A stretch of DNA of 64,000 bases from CAWINY01 sp963837635 (GTDB lineage Bacteria > Acidobacteriota > Terriglobia > Terriglobales > Acidobacteriaceae): positions 682,001 to 746,000 of the forward strand of contig CAWINY010000007.1 of the NCBI GenBank assembly GCA_963837635.1, read 5' to 3'. The position numbers were made by a program, and so were the translations under genes. Position 1 is the stretch's first letter. Each line of letters begins with the position of its first letter. This document shows positions 16,570 through 24,481 of the stretch, piece by piece. Under the pieces are notes generated by a model. It saw nothing but the letters and a program-made list of their open reading frames with translations. It searched no databases and was not told the origin of the DNA.

Positions 16570-17652
16570 ATGAAGGTGAAGAATTCGCTGGTACTCCTCT
16601 CACTCGCCATGCTGCTGATGTTGATGGCCGCAGCGTGCACCAAGGCGCGCAGCGACGCTCAGGTTGCCGGCGATGCGCAGAACAAGATCTATTCCGACGC
16701 TGCCGTTCAATCGCGCCAGATCACGGTCAGCGCGGCCAATGGCGTGGTGACCCTGGCCGGAACCGTGAACAACGATGCCGAACGCAACGCCGCCGCCAAT
16801 GACGCCGCCGCAGTGGAGGGCGTCAAGACGGTGGTGAACAACCTGGAGATGACTCCGGCGCAGGCACAAACTGTCGCTCCCGAACCGCAGAAGGAGGCGC
16901 CAGCACCAGCGCCCGAACCGAAGCAACGCCCTGAGCCGCGTCACAAGGTCCACGCCTACGCGTCCAGCAAGAGCAGCGCGCCGGAACCGGCTCCGGCTCC
17001 AACTCCGAGTCCTAGCACCAGCGCCAGTGTAATGCCCTCTCCGACCTACAACATGGAGCCTTCGACTCCGCCGCCGCCTCCCAAACCGGTGACGCTCACG
17101 GTCCCGGAGGGCACGGCTCTGTCGGTACGTCTGGTGGACGCCCTCTCTTCGGACAAGAACCACGCGGGCGATACGTTCAAGGCCACCCTGGATTCACCGG
17201 TGTACGTGAATGACACGGTGGCGATCCCAAGCGGCGCAGATATCTCGGGACGCGTAGTGGACGCCAAAGATGCCGCCCACTTTTCCGGGGCGTCTGCACT
17301 CGCACTCGAGTTGACCAGTATCGACTTCAACGGCCACAACTACCCGGTAAGGACCAACCAGTTCTCCCGGCAGGGCACCGCCCGGGGCAAGAACACGGCT
17401 GAAAAGGTCGGCGGCGGGGCAGCGCTGGGCGCGATCATCGGGGCAATTGCCGGCGGCGGCAAGGGTGCCGCGATCGGTGCGGGCGTCGGCGGAGCCGCCG
17501 GCGGGGGAGTACAGGCGGCGACCAAAGGTCAGCAGATCAAACTGACCTCCGAGCAGCTAATGAACTTCCAGCTGCAGAGCGCAGTCACGGTCACACCAGC
17601 CTCCAGCACCAACCGCAATGCGAATCGCCAAAAGCTGGACGTGAATCAATAG
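16570..17652 (+). CDS. BON-domain lipoprotein with glycine-zipper tail
   Basis: 360 residues. The N-terminus is a lipoprotein signal (KNSLVLLSLAMLLMLMAAAC, lipidated Cys at residue ~20). A BON domain follows at residues ~25-90 (VSAANGVVTLAGTV, VEGVKTVVNNLEM), then a Pro/Ala/Glu/Ser-rich linker (~90-175), a beta-rich domain starting TVPEGTALSVRLVDALSS, and a glycine-zipper stretch (GGAALGAIIGAIAGGGKGAA) that may insert in or span a membrane. Start ATG 16570 follows GGAGAAAGCGT. Likely in the cell envelope; BON proteins usually bind phospholipid or stabilise the outer membrane. Confidence 0.85.
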   Translation: MKVKNSLVLLSLAMLLMLMAAACTKARSDAQVAGDAQNKIYSDAAVQSRQITVSAANGVVTLAGTVNNDAERNAAANDAAAVEGVKTVVNNLEMTPAQAQTVAPEPQKEAPAPAPEPKQRPEPRHKVHAYASSKSSAPEPAPAPTPSPSTSASVMPSPTYNMEPSTPPPPPKPVTLTVPEGTALSVRLVDALSSDKNHAGDTFKATLDSPVYVNDTVAIPSGADISGRVVDAKDAAHFSGASALALELTSIDFNGHNYPVRTNQFSRQGTARGKNTAEKVGGGAALGAIIGAIAGGGKGAAIGAGVGGAAGGGVQAATKGQQIKLTSEQLMNFQLQSAVTVTPASSTNRNANRQKLDVNQ

Positions 17653-18130
17653 TTTTAACTATCCCTGTTGTTGCGCCACGTCTCGTGTGGGGCGGATCTT
17701 CGATCCGCCCCATTTCTGGGACGGGTCGGGGATCCGTCCACACATTATGAAACCCGTCCCACATATGAAGAAGGGTGGCAGAGGCCACCCGTTGCTATTT
17801 GTGAAGCTGCAGGCTTGCGCCCGAATCAGAGCTGCGTAGCAGCGGAAGATGGTAGCCCGCGGCGCGAGCCGCGGGTAGGTAGGCCCAAGATCTTTTTGAG
17901 CCCCATAGGGGCGTAAGAAAGCTCTATCGCCCCTACGGGGCTCAGCAATCAAAACTGCGCTTACCCAGGGTTGGTACCCTGGGCTATCATCTGCCGCCCC
18001 TTCTGGGCTGAACCGAAGCGCGCTATTTTCAAAGTCGTGGTGATCCGCGGGTCATGAGGAAGTCAGAGGAAAACCAATAGCCAATCGCCAAAAGCGCTTT
18101 TGGGCAACATTAGCGTGTCAACGAAAAATG
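17653..18130. repeat. Gene-free gap with several dispersed hairpin repeats
   Basis: No gene is seen. Visible units: GGGGCGGATCTTCGATCCGCCCC (17691-17713, a hairpin), GGTGGCAGAGGCCACC (17775-17790), CCCGCGGCGCGAGCCGCGGG, paired AGCCCCATAGGGGCG / CGCCCCTACGGGGCT, and CCCAGGGTTGGTACCCTGGG (17966-17985) followed by CTATCATCTGCCGCCCCTTC. The last block recurs near 24413-24460. A perfect stem followed by AAAATC could end the BON transcript, but no clear terminator stands out. Confidence 0.6.
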
Positions 18131-19162
18131 CTACTCCTTATTGATCAGCGCGAACTCGCTGGTGGCGCGGCGCGCCATCAGCTCGCGGATGGCTTCTCTG
18201 GGGGACTTGCCTTCGTTCAGGATGGCGTACATCTGTTCGGTGATGGGCATTTCCACCCCGAGTTTGCGCGCCAGGCCCACGGCGGCCTTGGTGGTGAGCA
18301 CGCCTTCGGCAACCATGCCGTGCATGCCCTCGATGATGTCCGGCAGCTTGCGTCCGCGGCCCAGTTCCACGCCGACGGTGCGGTTGCGGGAGAGCCCGCC
18401 GGTGCAGGTCAGGACCAAGTCGCCCATGCCGGCTAGTCCGGACATTGTCTCCGGCCGCGCGCCTGCGGCCACGGCAAAGCGGGTGATCTCGGCCAGGCCG
18501 CGGGTGATGAGCGCGGCAGCGGTATTGGCGCCAAAGCCCAGCCCATCGCACACGCCTGCCGCAATGGCGATCACGTTCTTTACCGCACCGCCAATCTCGG
18601 TGCCGATCGGGTCATCATTGGTGTAAACGCGGAATAACGGATCGCTGAACTCGTGTTGCACGGTGCAGGCCAACTGGGAGTCGTGGGAGCCGACGGCAAT
18701 CGCGGTGGGATCACCTTTGGCCACTTCCTTCGCGAACGAGGGGCCGCTCATCGCACCGATGCGCGGCGAAAAGCCGCACTCGCGGACCACCACCTGGGTG
18801 ATGATTTCGTCCATGCGCAGCAGGGTGTCGTTCTCGATGCCCTTGCTGGCGCTGACGAACAGCATCTCCGGGCGCAGCTGCGGAGCCATCTGGCCGAAGA
18901 TGCGCCGGCAGTGATGCGAGGGCATGACGCTGACCACGATCTGCGCTCCGGCTAGCGCCTCTTCCAGGCTGTTGGTCGGCCCGACCGACTCGGGCACGGG
19001 AAAGCCGGAAAGAAAGACCTCATTGGTGCGGTGCTCGCGGATCGAGCGGCAGACCTCGGGCTCATAGGCCCAGAGCCGCACCTGGTGCGATCCCCGGCGC
19101 CCCAGCACGATGGATATGGCGGTACCCCATGCGCCCGCCCCGATGACGGCAATACGGCTCAC
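18131..19162 (-). CDS. gpsA: NAD(P)H-dependent glycerol-3-phosphate dehydrogenase
   Basis: 343 residues. It reduces dihydroxyacetone phosphate to sn-glycerol 3-phosphate for phospholipid synthesis. It has the Rossmann motif GAGAWGTAISIVL at the N-terminus, SASKGIEN, GAMSGPSFAKEVAKG, the catalytic-lysine region GGAVKNVIAIAAGVCDGL, and GLAGMGDLVLTCTGGLSRNR. Start is GTG 19162 with GAGGAA upstream. Nine bases separate it from plsY, which makes its product's next enzyme: a two-gene phospholipid operon. Confidence 0.96.
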   Translation of the reverse strand: MSRIAVIGAGAWGTAISIVLGRRGSHQVRLWAYEPEVCRSIREHRTNEVFLSGFPVPESVGPTNSLEEALAGAQIVVSVMPSHHCRRIFGQMAPQLRPEMLFVSASKGIENDTLLRMDEIITQVVVRECGFSPRIGAMSGPSFAKEVAKGDPTAIAVGSHDSQLACTVQHEFSDPLFRVYTNDDPIGTEIGGAVKNVIAIAAGVCDGLGFGANTAAALITRGLAEITRFAVAAGARPETMSGLAGMGDLVLTCTGGLSRNRTVGVELGRGRKLPDIIEGMHGMVAEGVLTTKAAVGLARKLGVEMPITEQMYAILNEGKSPREAIRELMARRATSEFALINKE

Positions 19163-19171
19163 GCGGATTCC

Positions 19172-19798
19172 TCAGCGATGCTGCCCGAGACGGCTTTCCG
19201 TCCCGGCCAGCAGCCGGCGAATGTTCTGGTGGTGCTTGGCGATGATCAGCGCCGAAGCCGCGACCGTGAAGGGCAGTAAGCTGCGCTGGGTGCCATGAAG
19301 CATTGCGTAGGCGACTACTGGAAATGCTGCAGTGGCGATAATCGAGGCCAGCGAGACGTAACGAAATATCGCGACCATGACAGCAAAGATACCGAGCACG
19401 ATCAGCGCTGCCTTCGGCACCAAAGCCAGGAAAACGCCCACGCCGGTCGCAACACCTTTTCCACCCTTGAACTTGAGCCACACTGGAAACATATGTCCAA
19501 TAATGGCGAACACGGCAGCCAATCCCACCAGTAGAAAGAAGCGGGTCGAAGGAGGTCCCGCTCGTTCGATAGGCGCAACATTGAAGGCGAACCCTACGGC
19601 CGCAGATCCTTTGGCCGCATCGAGCACCAAAGTCGCGATGCCGAGTCCCTTCGAGCCGGTGCGCATCACATTGGTCGCGCCGATGTTGCCGCTGCCGATC
19701 CGGCGTACGTCGGCGCCCTGGAAAAGACGCACCAGAATCAGCCCGAACGGGATCGAGCCCAGCAGATAAGAAACGAGGATGACGGTGGCGTAGATCAT
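19172..19798 (-). CDS. plsY: Acyl-phosphate glycerol-3-phosphate acyltransferase
   Basis: A 208-residue membrane enzyme that acylates glycerol 3-phosphate from acyl-phosphate. The three family motifs are present: GSIPFGLI, GSGNIGATNVMRT and KFKGGKGVATGVGVFL. About five hydrophobic segments. It is first in the plsY-gpsA operon. Confidence 0.95.
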   Translation of the reverse strand: MIYATVILVSYLLGSIPFGLILVRLFQGADVRRIGSGNIGATNVMRTGSKGLGIATLVLDAAKGSAAVGFAFNVAPIERAGPPSTRFFLLVGLAAVFAIIGHMFPVWLKFKGGKGVATGVGVFLALVPKAALIVLGIFAVMVAIFRYVSLASIIATAAFPVVAYAMLHGTQRSLLPFTVAASALIIAKHHQNIRRLLAGTESRLGQHR

Positions 19799-19839
19799 TC
19801 GAAATTAGGACTCAGTACCCAGTATTCAGTGGGCCGTTT

Positions 19840-19990
19840 AGTTGTCATGCTGAGCGAGGCGAATCGCAACTTGCGATCCGCCGAGTCGAAGCACCTTGTG
19901 TTTCATACAGAGAACCGCAAGGTTCCTTCGCTCAGCTCAGGACAGGCTCTTCGACTTGCCCGGCGACCGGGCTCGCTCAGGATGACACTT
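19840..19990. repeat. GTCATGCTGAGCGA dispersed repeat
   Basis: Begins GTCATGCTGAGCGAGGCGAA (19843) and ends CGCTCAGGATGACA (19973-19986), with internal inverted segments CGCAACTTGCG and AACCGCAAGGTT. A half-related unit (TTTCATCCTGAGCGACCGAA) occurs at 24287. It occupies the plsY-thpR gap; no gene is seen. Confidence 0.65.
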
Positions 19991-20017
19991 CTCTTGGGCA
20001 CACCACATTGCCCACTG

Positions 20018-20647
20018 CTACTCAAGCCCGAAGCGCGCGAGCTTCGTATAGCTCGCGCCTTTCGGCGACAACTTGCTCTCGTAAAGGAAGAACTCGGAAG
20101 CTGTCATTGTACCGAACTCGGGAGGAGAGATCGCGCTCAATTTCTGCGCAACGCGCGCGAAGGCGCCTGCCGAAGCCCGGTCGGTCAAGCGCGAAGCGGC
20201 TGGCGGGGATGAACGTTGGTGCGGCGAGCCCGAAGCCCCGCGTCCACCACCAAGCTGGGCCCGCGCCAGCGTCAGATGCGGCTTGTACTCGCGCGCTTCG
20301 CGCTCGATGCCGAAGGCTGCTGTGACCGCATCGACCGCGCTCGCCAGCTTCACCAGGTTTTCGTCGCCCTGAATGCCAACCCAAAACACCCTTGGCGAGC
20401 GCGCATTGGGGAAAAAGCCGGCGCCACGGAAGTCAATCTGCACACGGCCAGCCTTGATGGCGACCAAGGCGCGCTGGATCTCTTCCACCTTAGCCGGCGG
20501 CTGTTCGCCGATGAATTTCAGGGTGACGTGAAAGGTGTCCGTGCCGACCCACTTCTGCCTGGGATCGAGCGCGCGCATTTCGTTCTGAAACTGCGCCAGG
20601 CGCTGGCGGATGGCTTCATCGATGTCTAAGGCTACGAAGATTCTCAT
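20018..20647 (-). CDS. thpR: RNA 2',3'-cyclic phosphodiesterase (LigT/ThpR)
   Basis: 209 residues of the 2H phosphoesterase superfamily. Two catalytic HxT motifs are visible: FHVTLKFIG (~residue 40) and PHLTLARAQ (~residue 145). N-terminal MRIFVALDIDEAIRQRL is typical. The second half carries a small insert (GGGRGASGSPHQRSSPPAAS) after the second motif. It hydrolyses 2',3'-cyclic phosphate ends of RNA. ATG start 20647. Confidence 0.92.
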   Translation of the reverse strand: MRIFVALDIDEAIRQRLAQFQNEMRALDPRQKWVGTDTFHVTLKFIGEQPPAKVEEIQRALVAIKAGRVQIDFRGAGFFPNARSPRVFWVGIQGDENLVKLASAVDAVTAAFGIEREAREYKPHLTLARAQLGGGRGASGSPHQRSSPPAASRLTDRASAGAFARVAQKLSAISPPEFGTMTASEFFLYESKLSPKGASYTKLARFGLE

Positions 20648-20667
20648 AAACTAATGGGTTGTCACAA

Positions 20668-20780
20668 ACGCGCTCTTCGCTATTGGCTGTTGGCTTTTAA
20701 AACCCGCTTCGACAATTCTCTCGACTTCGGTCGAGGAACGGTAGAGCCGATAGCCAATAGCCAACAGCTAAGAGCGGTTT
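20668..20780. repeat. Inverted TATTGGCTGTTGGC repeat pair
   Basis: GCTCTTCGCTATTGGCTGTTGGC (20669-20691) faces CCAATAGCCAACAGCTAAGAGC (20752-20773), allowing a ~20-bp imperfect stem between thpR and cinA. The loop contains a second short inverted pair (CTCTCGACTTCGGTCGAGG). It could act as a bidirectional structure or simply be a mobile palindrome. Confidence 0.5.
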
Positions 20781-20785
20781 TCGAC

Positions 20786-22036
20786 CTACATCAGCTTCCG
20801 CCGGATCATGTCCAGCGACTGCTGCGATGCCCACAGCCGGATGCGGTTGCGGTCGCCCATAAAGTTTCGCTGCACGACCTCGGTGGCGTGGCCATCGGCC
20901 AAGGCGTGGTACACCAGCCCGACCGGCTTCTCCCCGGTGCCGCCGGTGGGCCCGGCAACGCCGGTGATTGCCACTCCCAAGGTTGCATTGCAGTCGAAGC
21001 GAATGCCCTCCGCCATGGCCGCCGCCACCTCGCGGCTGACCGCGCCGTGCGCCTGGATCATTAGCGGCGGCACGCTGGCGAACAGGGTCTTCAGGTCGTT
21101 CGCGTAGGCGATGGCGCCGCCCAGAAAATAGCGCGAGCTGCCGCTGACCGAACTGATCCGCTGGCCGAGCAGTCCCCCGGTGCACGATTCCGCCACCGCC
21201 ACAGTTGCGTTCCGCATCTGCAGGTAATAGCCGACGATCTGCTCCAGCGACTCGCCCCGGTTGGAATAAACAAAATCGCCCAACTCCTGCTCGATCTCAT
21301 CTGCCAGGCGCTCGACGCGCGCCTCCGCCGCAGCCTGCTCGGGGGCTCGGGCGCGCAGGTGAATCTCGATCTCTCCCGCGCCGGCCAGCACCGTGGTCTG
21401 CACATCCTCGTAACGCTGATAAATCGGCGCGATGCGCGCGTCCAACTTCGACTCCCCAAGCATGGTCGCTTTCAAGAGCCGGGTTGCAATGAACTGCCGC
21501 GGCACCCATGCGCGCAGGCGATCCTCGGTCAGGCACTGCTCTTCGAAGAGGCGCTTCAGCTCATGTGGAGGTCCAGGCAGCAGGATGATCAGCCGCTTGC
21601 GACCCTCGAAGCTGTGTTCGATCCATTGTCCGGGGGCGGTTCCCACCGGGTTCGGCAGGATCGTTGCCCCTTGGATGATGTCAGCCTGCTTCTCGTTATT
21701 GGGCGACATCTTCAGGCGCCGCTCGGCGAAACGCTTATAGAGCGTGGCGAGCACGTCGGAATCACGCTTGATCTCGCGGCCCAGCGCCGCGGCTACCGCC
21801 TCGCGCGTCAGGTCGTCCTCGGTGGGGCCCAGCCCACCGGTGAGGATGATGAGGTCGGCTCGCCAAAGCGCGGATCGGGTAGCGTCCGTGATGTATTCCG
21901 CCGTATCCCCGACCACGCTCTTGAAGATCACCTCGACCCCGAGCTGGTTGAGCTGCTCGGTGAGGTAAAGGGAGTTGGTGTCCTGCCGATAGGGCGTCAG
22001 CATCTCCGAGCCCACGGCAATGATCTCAGCGTTCAC
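20786..22036 (-). CDS. cinA: CinA-family nicotinamide-nucleotide amidase
   Basis: 416 residues. The N-terminal MoaB-like COG1058 domain has AVGSEMLTPYRQDTNS, VVGDTAEYI and ILTGGLGPTEDDLTREAV; the C-terminal amidase domain has VAVAESCTGGLLGQRISSV, FLGGAIAYAND and AITGVAGPTGGTGEKPVG. It is expected to act in NAD salvage (ADP-ribose pyrophosphatase plus NMN deamidase). The start GTG 22036 is preferred (AAGGGTC upstream); an in-frame TTG at 22051 lies within an AGTTTCAAGTTTCAG repeat. Confidence 0.93.
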   Translation of the reverse strand: MNAEIIAVGSEMLTPYRQDTNSLYLTEQLNQLGVEVIFKSVVGDTAEYITDATRSALWRADLIILTGGLGPTEDDLTREAVAAALGREIKRDSDVLATLYKRFAERRLKMSPNNEKQADIIQGATILPNPVGTAPGQWIEHSFEGRKRLIILLPGPPHELKRLFEEQCLTEDRLRAWVPRQFIATRLLKATMLGESKLDARIAPIYQRYEDVQTTVLAGAGEIEIHLRARAPEQAAAEARVERLADEIEQELGDFVYSNRGESLEQIVGYYLQMRNATVAVAESCTGGLLGQRISSVSGSSRYFLGGAIAYANDLKTLFASVPPLMIQAHGAVSREVAAAMAEGIRFDCNATLGVAITGVAGPTGGTGEKPVGLVYHALADGHATEVVQRNFMGDRNRIRLWASQQSLDMIRRKLM

Positions 22037-22476
22037 GACCCTTAGTTTCAAGTTTCAGGTATGAAGTTTCAAGTGCGAGATGCCGATAAGGGGGATGAGC
22101 GAAGGTAACGGTACTTACTTTGGTAACTGCGGGGCCGGGGTCAGCTGAGGTCAGATCCACGAAAGATCTCTGCGCCCTTGGAAAACGGCTGCCGGCGCAA
22201 GGCCATGCGGGTTGTGGCACGTTGATCCAGTGGGATACCCGGCTGTTCCCATTTTGGGGCAGAGTCGCCGTATATTTCCGCGCTGTTTGTTGTGAAAGCA
22301 CACTATTGTAAAGTAAATTGCACTATCGCGGTGCTGGAGAGCCGTGCTCGTCCCGCTTGACGGTACAACGATCTGCCTGAACACCGAGTACCGGTACTGC
22401 GTGCTTTTGCTTTCTTGCCATGAAGACTTTGTTTGTTGGTTCAACCCGGGCCCAAGGAGCCTTACCGCATTCCAAG
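22037..22476. other. Gap upstream of sigma-54 regulator
   Basis: A ~440-base gap between divergent cinA and the regulator. TTTCAAGTTTCAGGTATGAAGTTTCAAG at 22046-22073 is a dispersed short repeat. The GC content falls around 22270-22330 (TTGTTGTGAAAGCACACTATTGTAAAGTAAATTGCAC), where a promoter for the regulator is likely, but no convincing -35/-10 or -24/-12 pair could be fixed. No gene is seen. Confidence 0.35.
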
Positions 22477-23832
22477 ATGAGTTCCAATAAGGTACTTATC
22501 ATCGATGACGACTCTGGAGTCCGCGCCTCCGTGGGGGAATACTTCGCGGAAAAGGGCTACGCCGTATCCATGGCGAATAGTGTCGCCAGCGGCATGGACG
22601 AATTCTTGGCGGTTCACCCGGACGTCACCCTGGTGGATTTCCGCCTGCCGGACGGCAACGCGCTGGATACGTTGCATCGCATCAAGGAGCTTGATCCTGC
22701 CGCCGCCGTCATCGTGCTCACCGGGCATGGCAGCATCGATGTGGCGGTGCGCGCCATCAAGGAAGGCGCCGAGCACTTCATAACCAAACCGGTCGAGCTG
22801 GCAAGCCTGTTCAAGCTGGCGGAGAAATCCATTGAGCACCAAAAACAAGTGCGGCGCCAGATGGCGACCAAGGCCGAGCGCGCCCGCTATGCCCGAAATC
22901 CGTTTCTGGGCAGCAGTCCGCTGATCCGCCATTTGGAGGAATCGGTCCACAAATTCTTGGGTACGGATCGGCCCATCCTGATCCAGGGCGAGACCGGAAC
23001 GGGCAAGGGTGTGCTCGCCTCCTGGATGCACCACAACGGACCGCGGCACGACGAAGCCATGGTCGATCTGAACTGCGCCGGCTTGTCGAAAGAATTATTG
23101 GAATCGGAGCTGTTCGGCCATGAGCGGGGCGCGTTTACCGGGGCGGTCCTGGCTAAGATGGGCCTGCTCGAGGTGTCGCACAAGGGCACGGCCTTCCTGG
23201 ACGAGATCGGCGATATGGATCTCTCGATCCAGCCGAAGCTGCTGAAGGTCATCGAGGACCATCGCTTCCACCGGCTCGGCGAAGTCAAGGAGCGGACCAT
23301 CGATGTGCACCTGGTTGCCGCCACCCACCAGGACCTGGCCGAACTGGTAGCGGACGGCAAGTTCCGCAGCGACTTGTTCTTCCGCATCAATACCATCACC
23401 CTCCAAATCCCGCCGCTGCGCGAGCGAATTAAAGACGTGGCGGTGCTGGCCGACAATTTCGTGCGGCAACTAGGCGGCGACCTGGGACGCGGGCGCTTTG
23501 AGATTGCTCCCGAGGCTTTGGAAGCCCTGCAGCACTATCGCTGGCCGGGCAACATCCGCGAGTTGCGCAACGTGCTGGAGCGAGCGGCCCTGCTGTGCGA
23601 GAAGAATTGCATCCGCCCGCCAGACCTCAGTTTCACCGCCATGCCGGCAGGCCCCAAAGCCACCGCACTGGGTTCAGACTTGACCTTGACCCAGGTCGAG
23701 CGCATGCATATCGAAGCCGTTCTGCAGCAGATGCAAGGCAAAGTCGAAAAGGCGGCCCACCGGTTGGGCATTCCCCGCAGCACGCTCTACGCCAAGATCA
23801 AGCAGTACCAACTCCAGGTGCGGCCCGAATGA
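22477..23832 (+). CDS. NtrC-family sigma-54-dependent response regulator
   Basis: 451 residues. Receiver domain with VLIIDDDSG, phospho-acceptor in VTLVDFRLPDGN and ITKPVELASL; AAA+ domain with Walker A GETGTGKGVLAS (the usual final Glu is Gly), ELFGHERGAFTGAVL (sigma-54 contact) and TAFLDEIGDMDLS (Walker B); C-terminal HTH AAHRLGIPRSTLYAKIKQY. ATG 22477 is chosen because it precedes the receiver's first strand; an in-frame ATG at 22420 adds 19 unlike residues. It resembles Acidobacteriota ActR/PrrA-like output regulators in receiver style. No partner kinase is adjacent. Confidence 0.93.
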   Translation: MSSNKVLIIDDDSGVRASVGEYFAEKGYAVSMANSVASGMDEFLAVHPDVTLVDFRLPDGNALDTLHRIKELDPAAAVIVLTGHGSIDVAVRAIKEGAEHFITKPVELASLFKLAEKSIEHQKQVRRQMATKAERARYARNPFLGSSPLIRHLEESVHKFLGTDRPILIQGETGTGKGVLASWMHHNGPRHDEAMVDLNCAGLSKELLESELFGHERGAFTGAVLAKMGLLEVSHKGTAFLDEIGDMDLSIQPKLLKVIEDHRFHRLGEVKERTIDVHLVAATHQDLAELVADGKFRSDLFFRINTITLQIPPLRERIKDVAVLADNFVRQLGGDLGRGRFEIAPEALEALQHYRWPGNIRELRNVLERAALLCEKNCIRPPDLSFTAMPAGPKATALGSDLTLTQVERMHIEAVLQQMQGKVEKAAHRLGIPRSTLYAKIKQYQLQVRPE

Positions 23833-23847
23833 TTGCGCCGTGGATGT

Positions 23848-23884
23848 AGCGGCGTCGCCGCGCCGGCGGGTCCTGCCCGCAGGG
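23848..23884. repeat. GC-rich dispersed repeat, variant copy
   Basis: TAGCGGCGTCGCCGCGCCGG followed by CGGGTCCTGCCCGCAGGGC: same 3' half as the copies at 5344 and 11140, divergent 5' half. It lies between the regulator and the convergent cutA gene and may act as a transcription-stop structure. Confidence 0.65.
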
Positions 23885-23904
23885 CCAAACGAATTCCTTT
23901 GCGC

Positions 23905-24228
23905 TCATATTGCGGCTACGTTGTCGCTGATCCAGTTCAGATATTCGGAGCTGCCGCCGTCGACGGCCAGCAGTACACATTCGGGCAACTCGTACGAGTG
24001 CAGTTCGCGGATGGTGTCGCGCACGCGCTCGAACGCCTCGGCGGTAGTCTTGATGACCAGCAGAAACTCGGCGGCGCTTTCCACCGCGCCCTTCCAACGA
24101 TAGACGGATTCGACAGGTCCCACGAGGTTGACGCAGGCGGCGAGCCGGCGCTCGACCAGCGCCTGCGCGATCTGGCGGGCCTCCTGCTGCGATCCGGCGG
24201 TGCTTAGGATGATTCGGCGCGGGTCCAT
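23905..24228 (-). CDS. cutA: Divalent-cation tolerance protein CutA
   Basis: 107 residues, full family length. Motifs: ILSTAGSQQEARQIAQALVE, LAACVNLVGPVESVYRWKG and HSYELPECVLLAVDGGSSEYLNWI. CutA1 proteins are trimeric, ferredoxin-like and bind metal ions or nucleotides; the exact role is unsettled. ATG 24228. It is convergent with the upstream regulator. Confidence 0.93.
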   Translation of the reverse strand: MDPRRIILSTAGSQQEARQIAQALVERRLAACVNLVGPVESVYRWKGAVESAAEFLLVIKTTAEAFERVRDTIRELHSYELPECVLLAVDGGSSEYLNWISDNVAAI

Positions 24229-24282
24229 GAGTTAGAATTCCGGAGTCAAATTGTATCGCGAGTTGTCCGGCGCTAACCCCAG

Positions 24283-24470
24283 AAGTTTCATCCTGAGCGA
24301 CCGAAGGGAGCGAAGGATCTCTCTCGAAAATAGGGGCGGTGCGGGGACCAATGTTCTCTGGCGCGAGAGTACCGTCCCTACGGGACTCGGGTCACGATTC
24401 GTGCTCTCACCCAGGGCTTACGCCTTGGGCTATGATCTGCCGCCCCTTCCGGGGCTGAACCTAAGTGGAC
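24283..24470. repeat. Dispersed repeats upstream of phosphohexomutase
   Basis: TTTCATCCTGAGCGACCGAAGG (24287) is a partial copy of the repeat at 19843; CCCAGGGCTTACGCCTTGGGC followed by TATGATCTGCCGCCCCTTCC (24412-24452) is a copy of the block at 17966-18006. Both are noncoding and lie just ahead of the ribosome site of the next gene. Confidence 0.6.
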
Positions 24471-24481
24471 TGAGGAGTTCC

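Noticed and set aside
20697..22045. Long frames on the plus strand and other frames within cinA
   Set aside because: Shadows of CinA, whose motifs are complete on the minus strand.
22037..22476. Sigma-54 (-24/-12) promoter upstream of the second NtrC-type regulator
   Set aside because: TGGCACG occurs near 22216, but the -12 TTGC element is absent at the required spacing.
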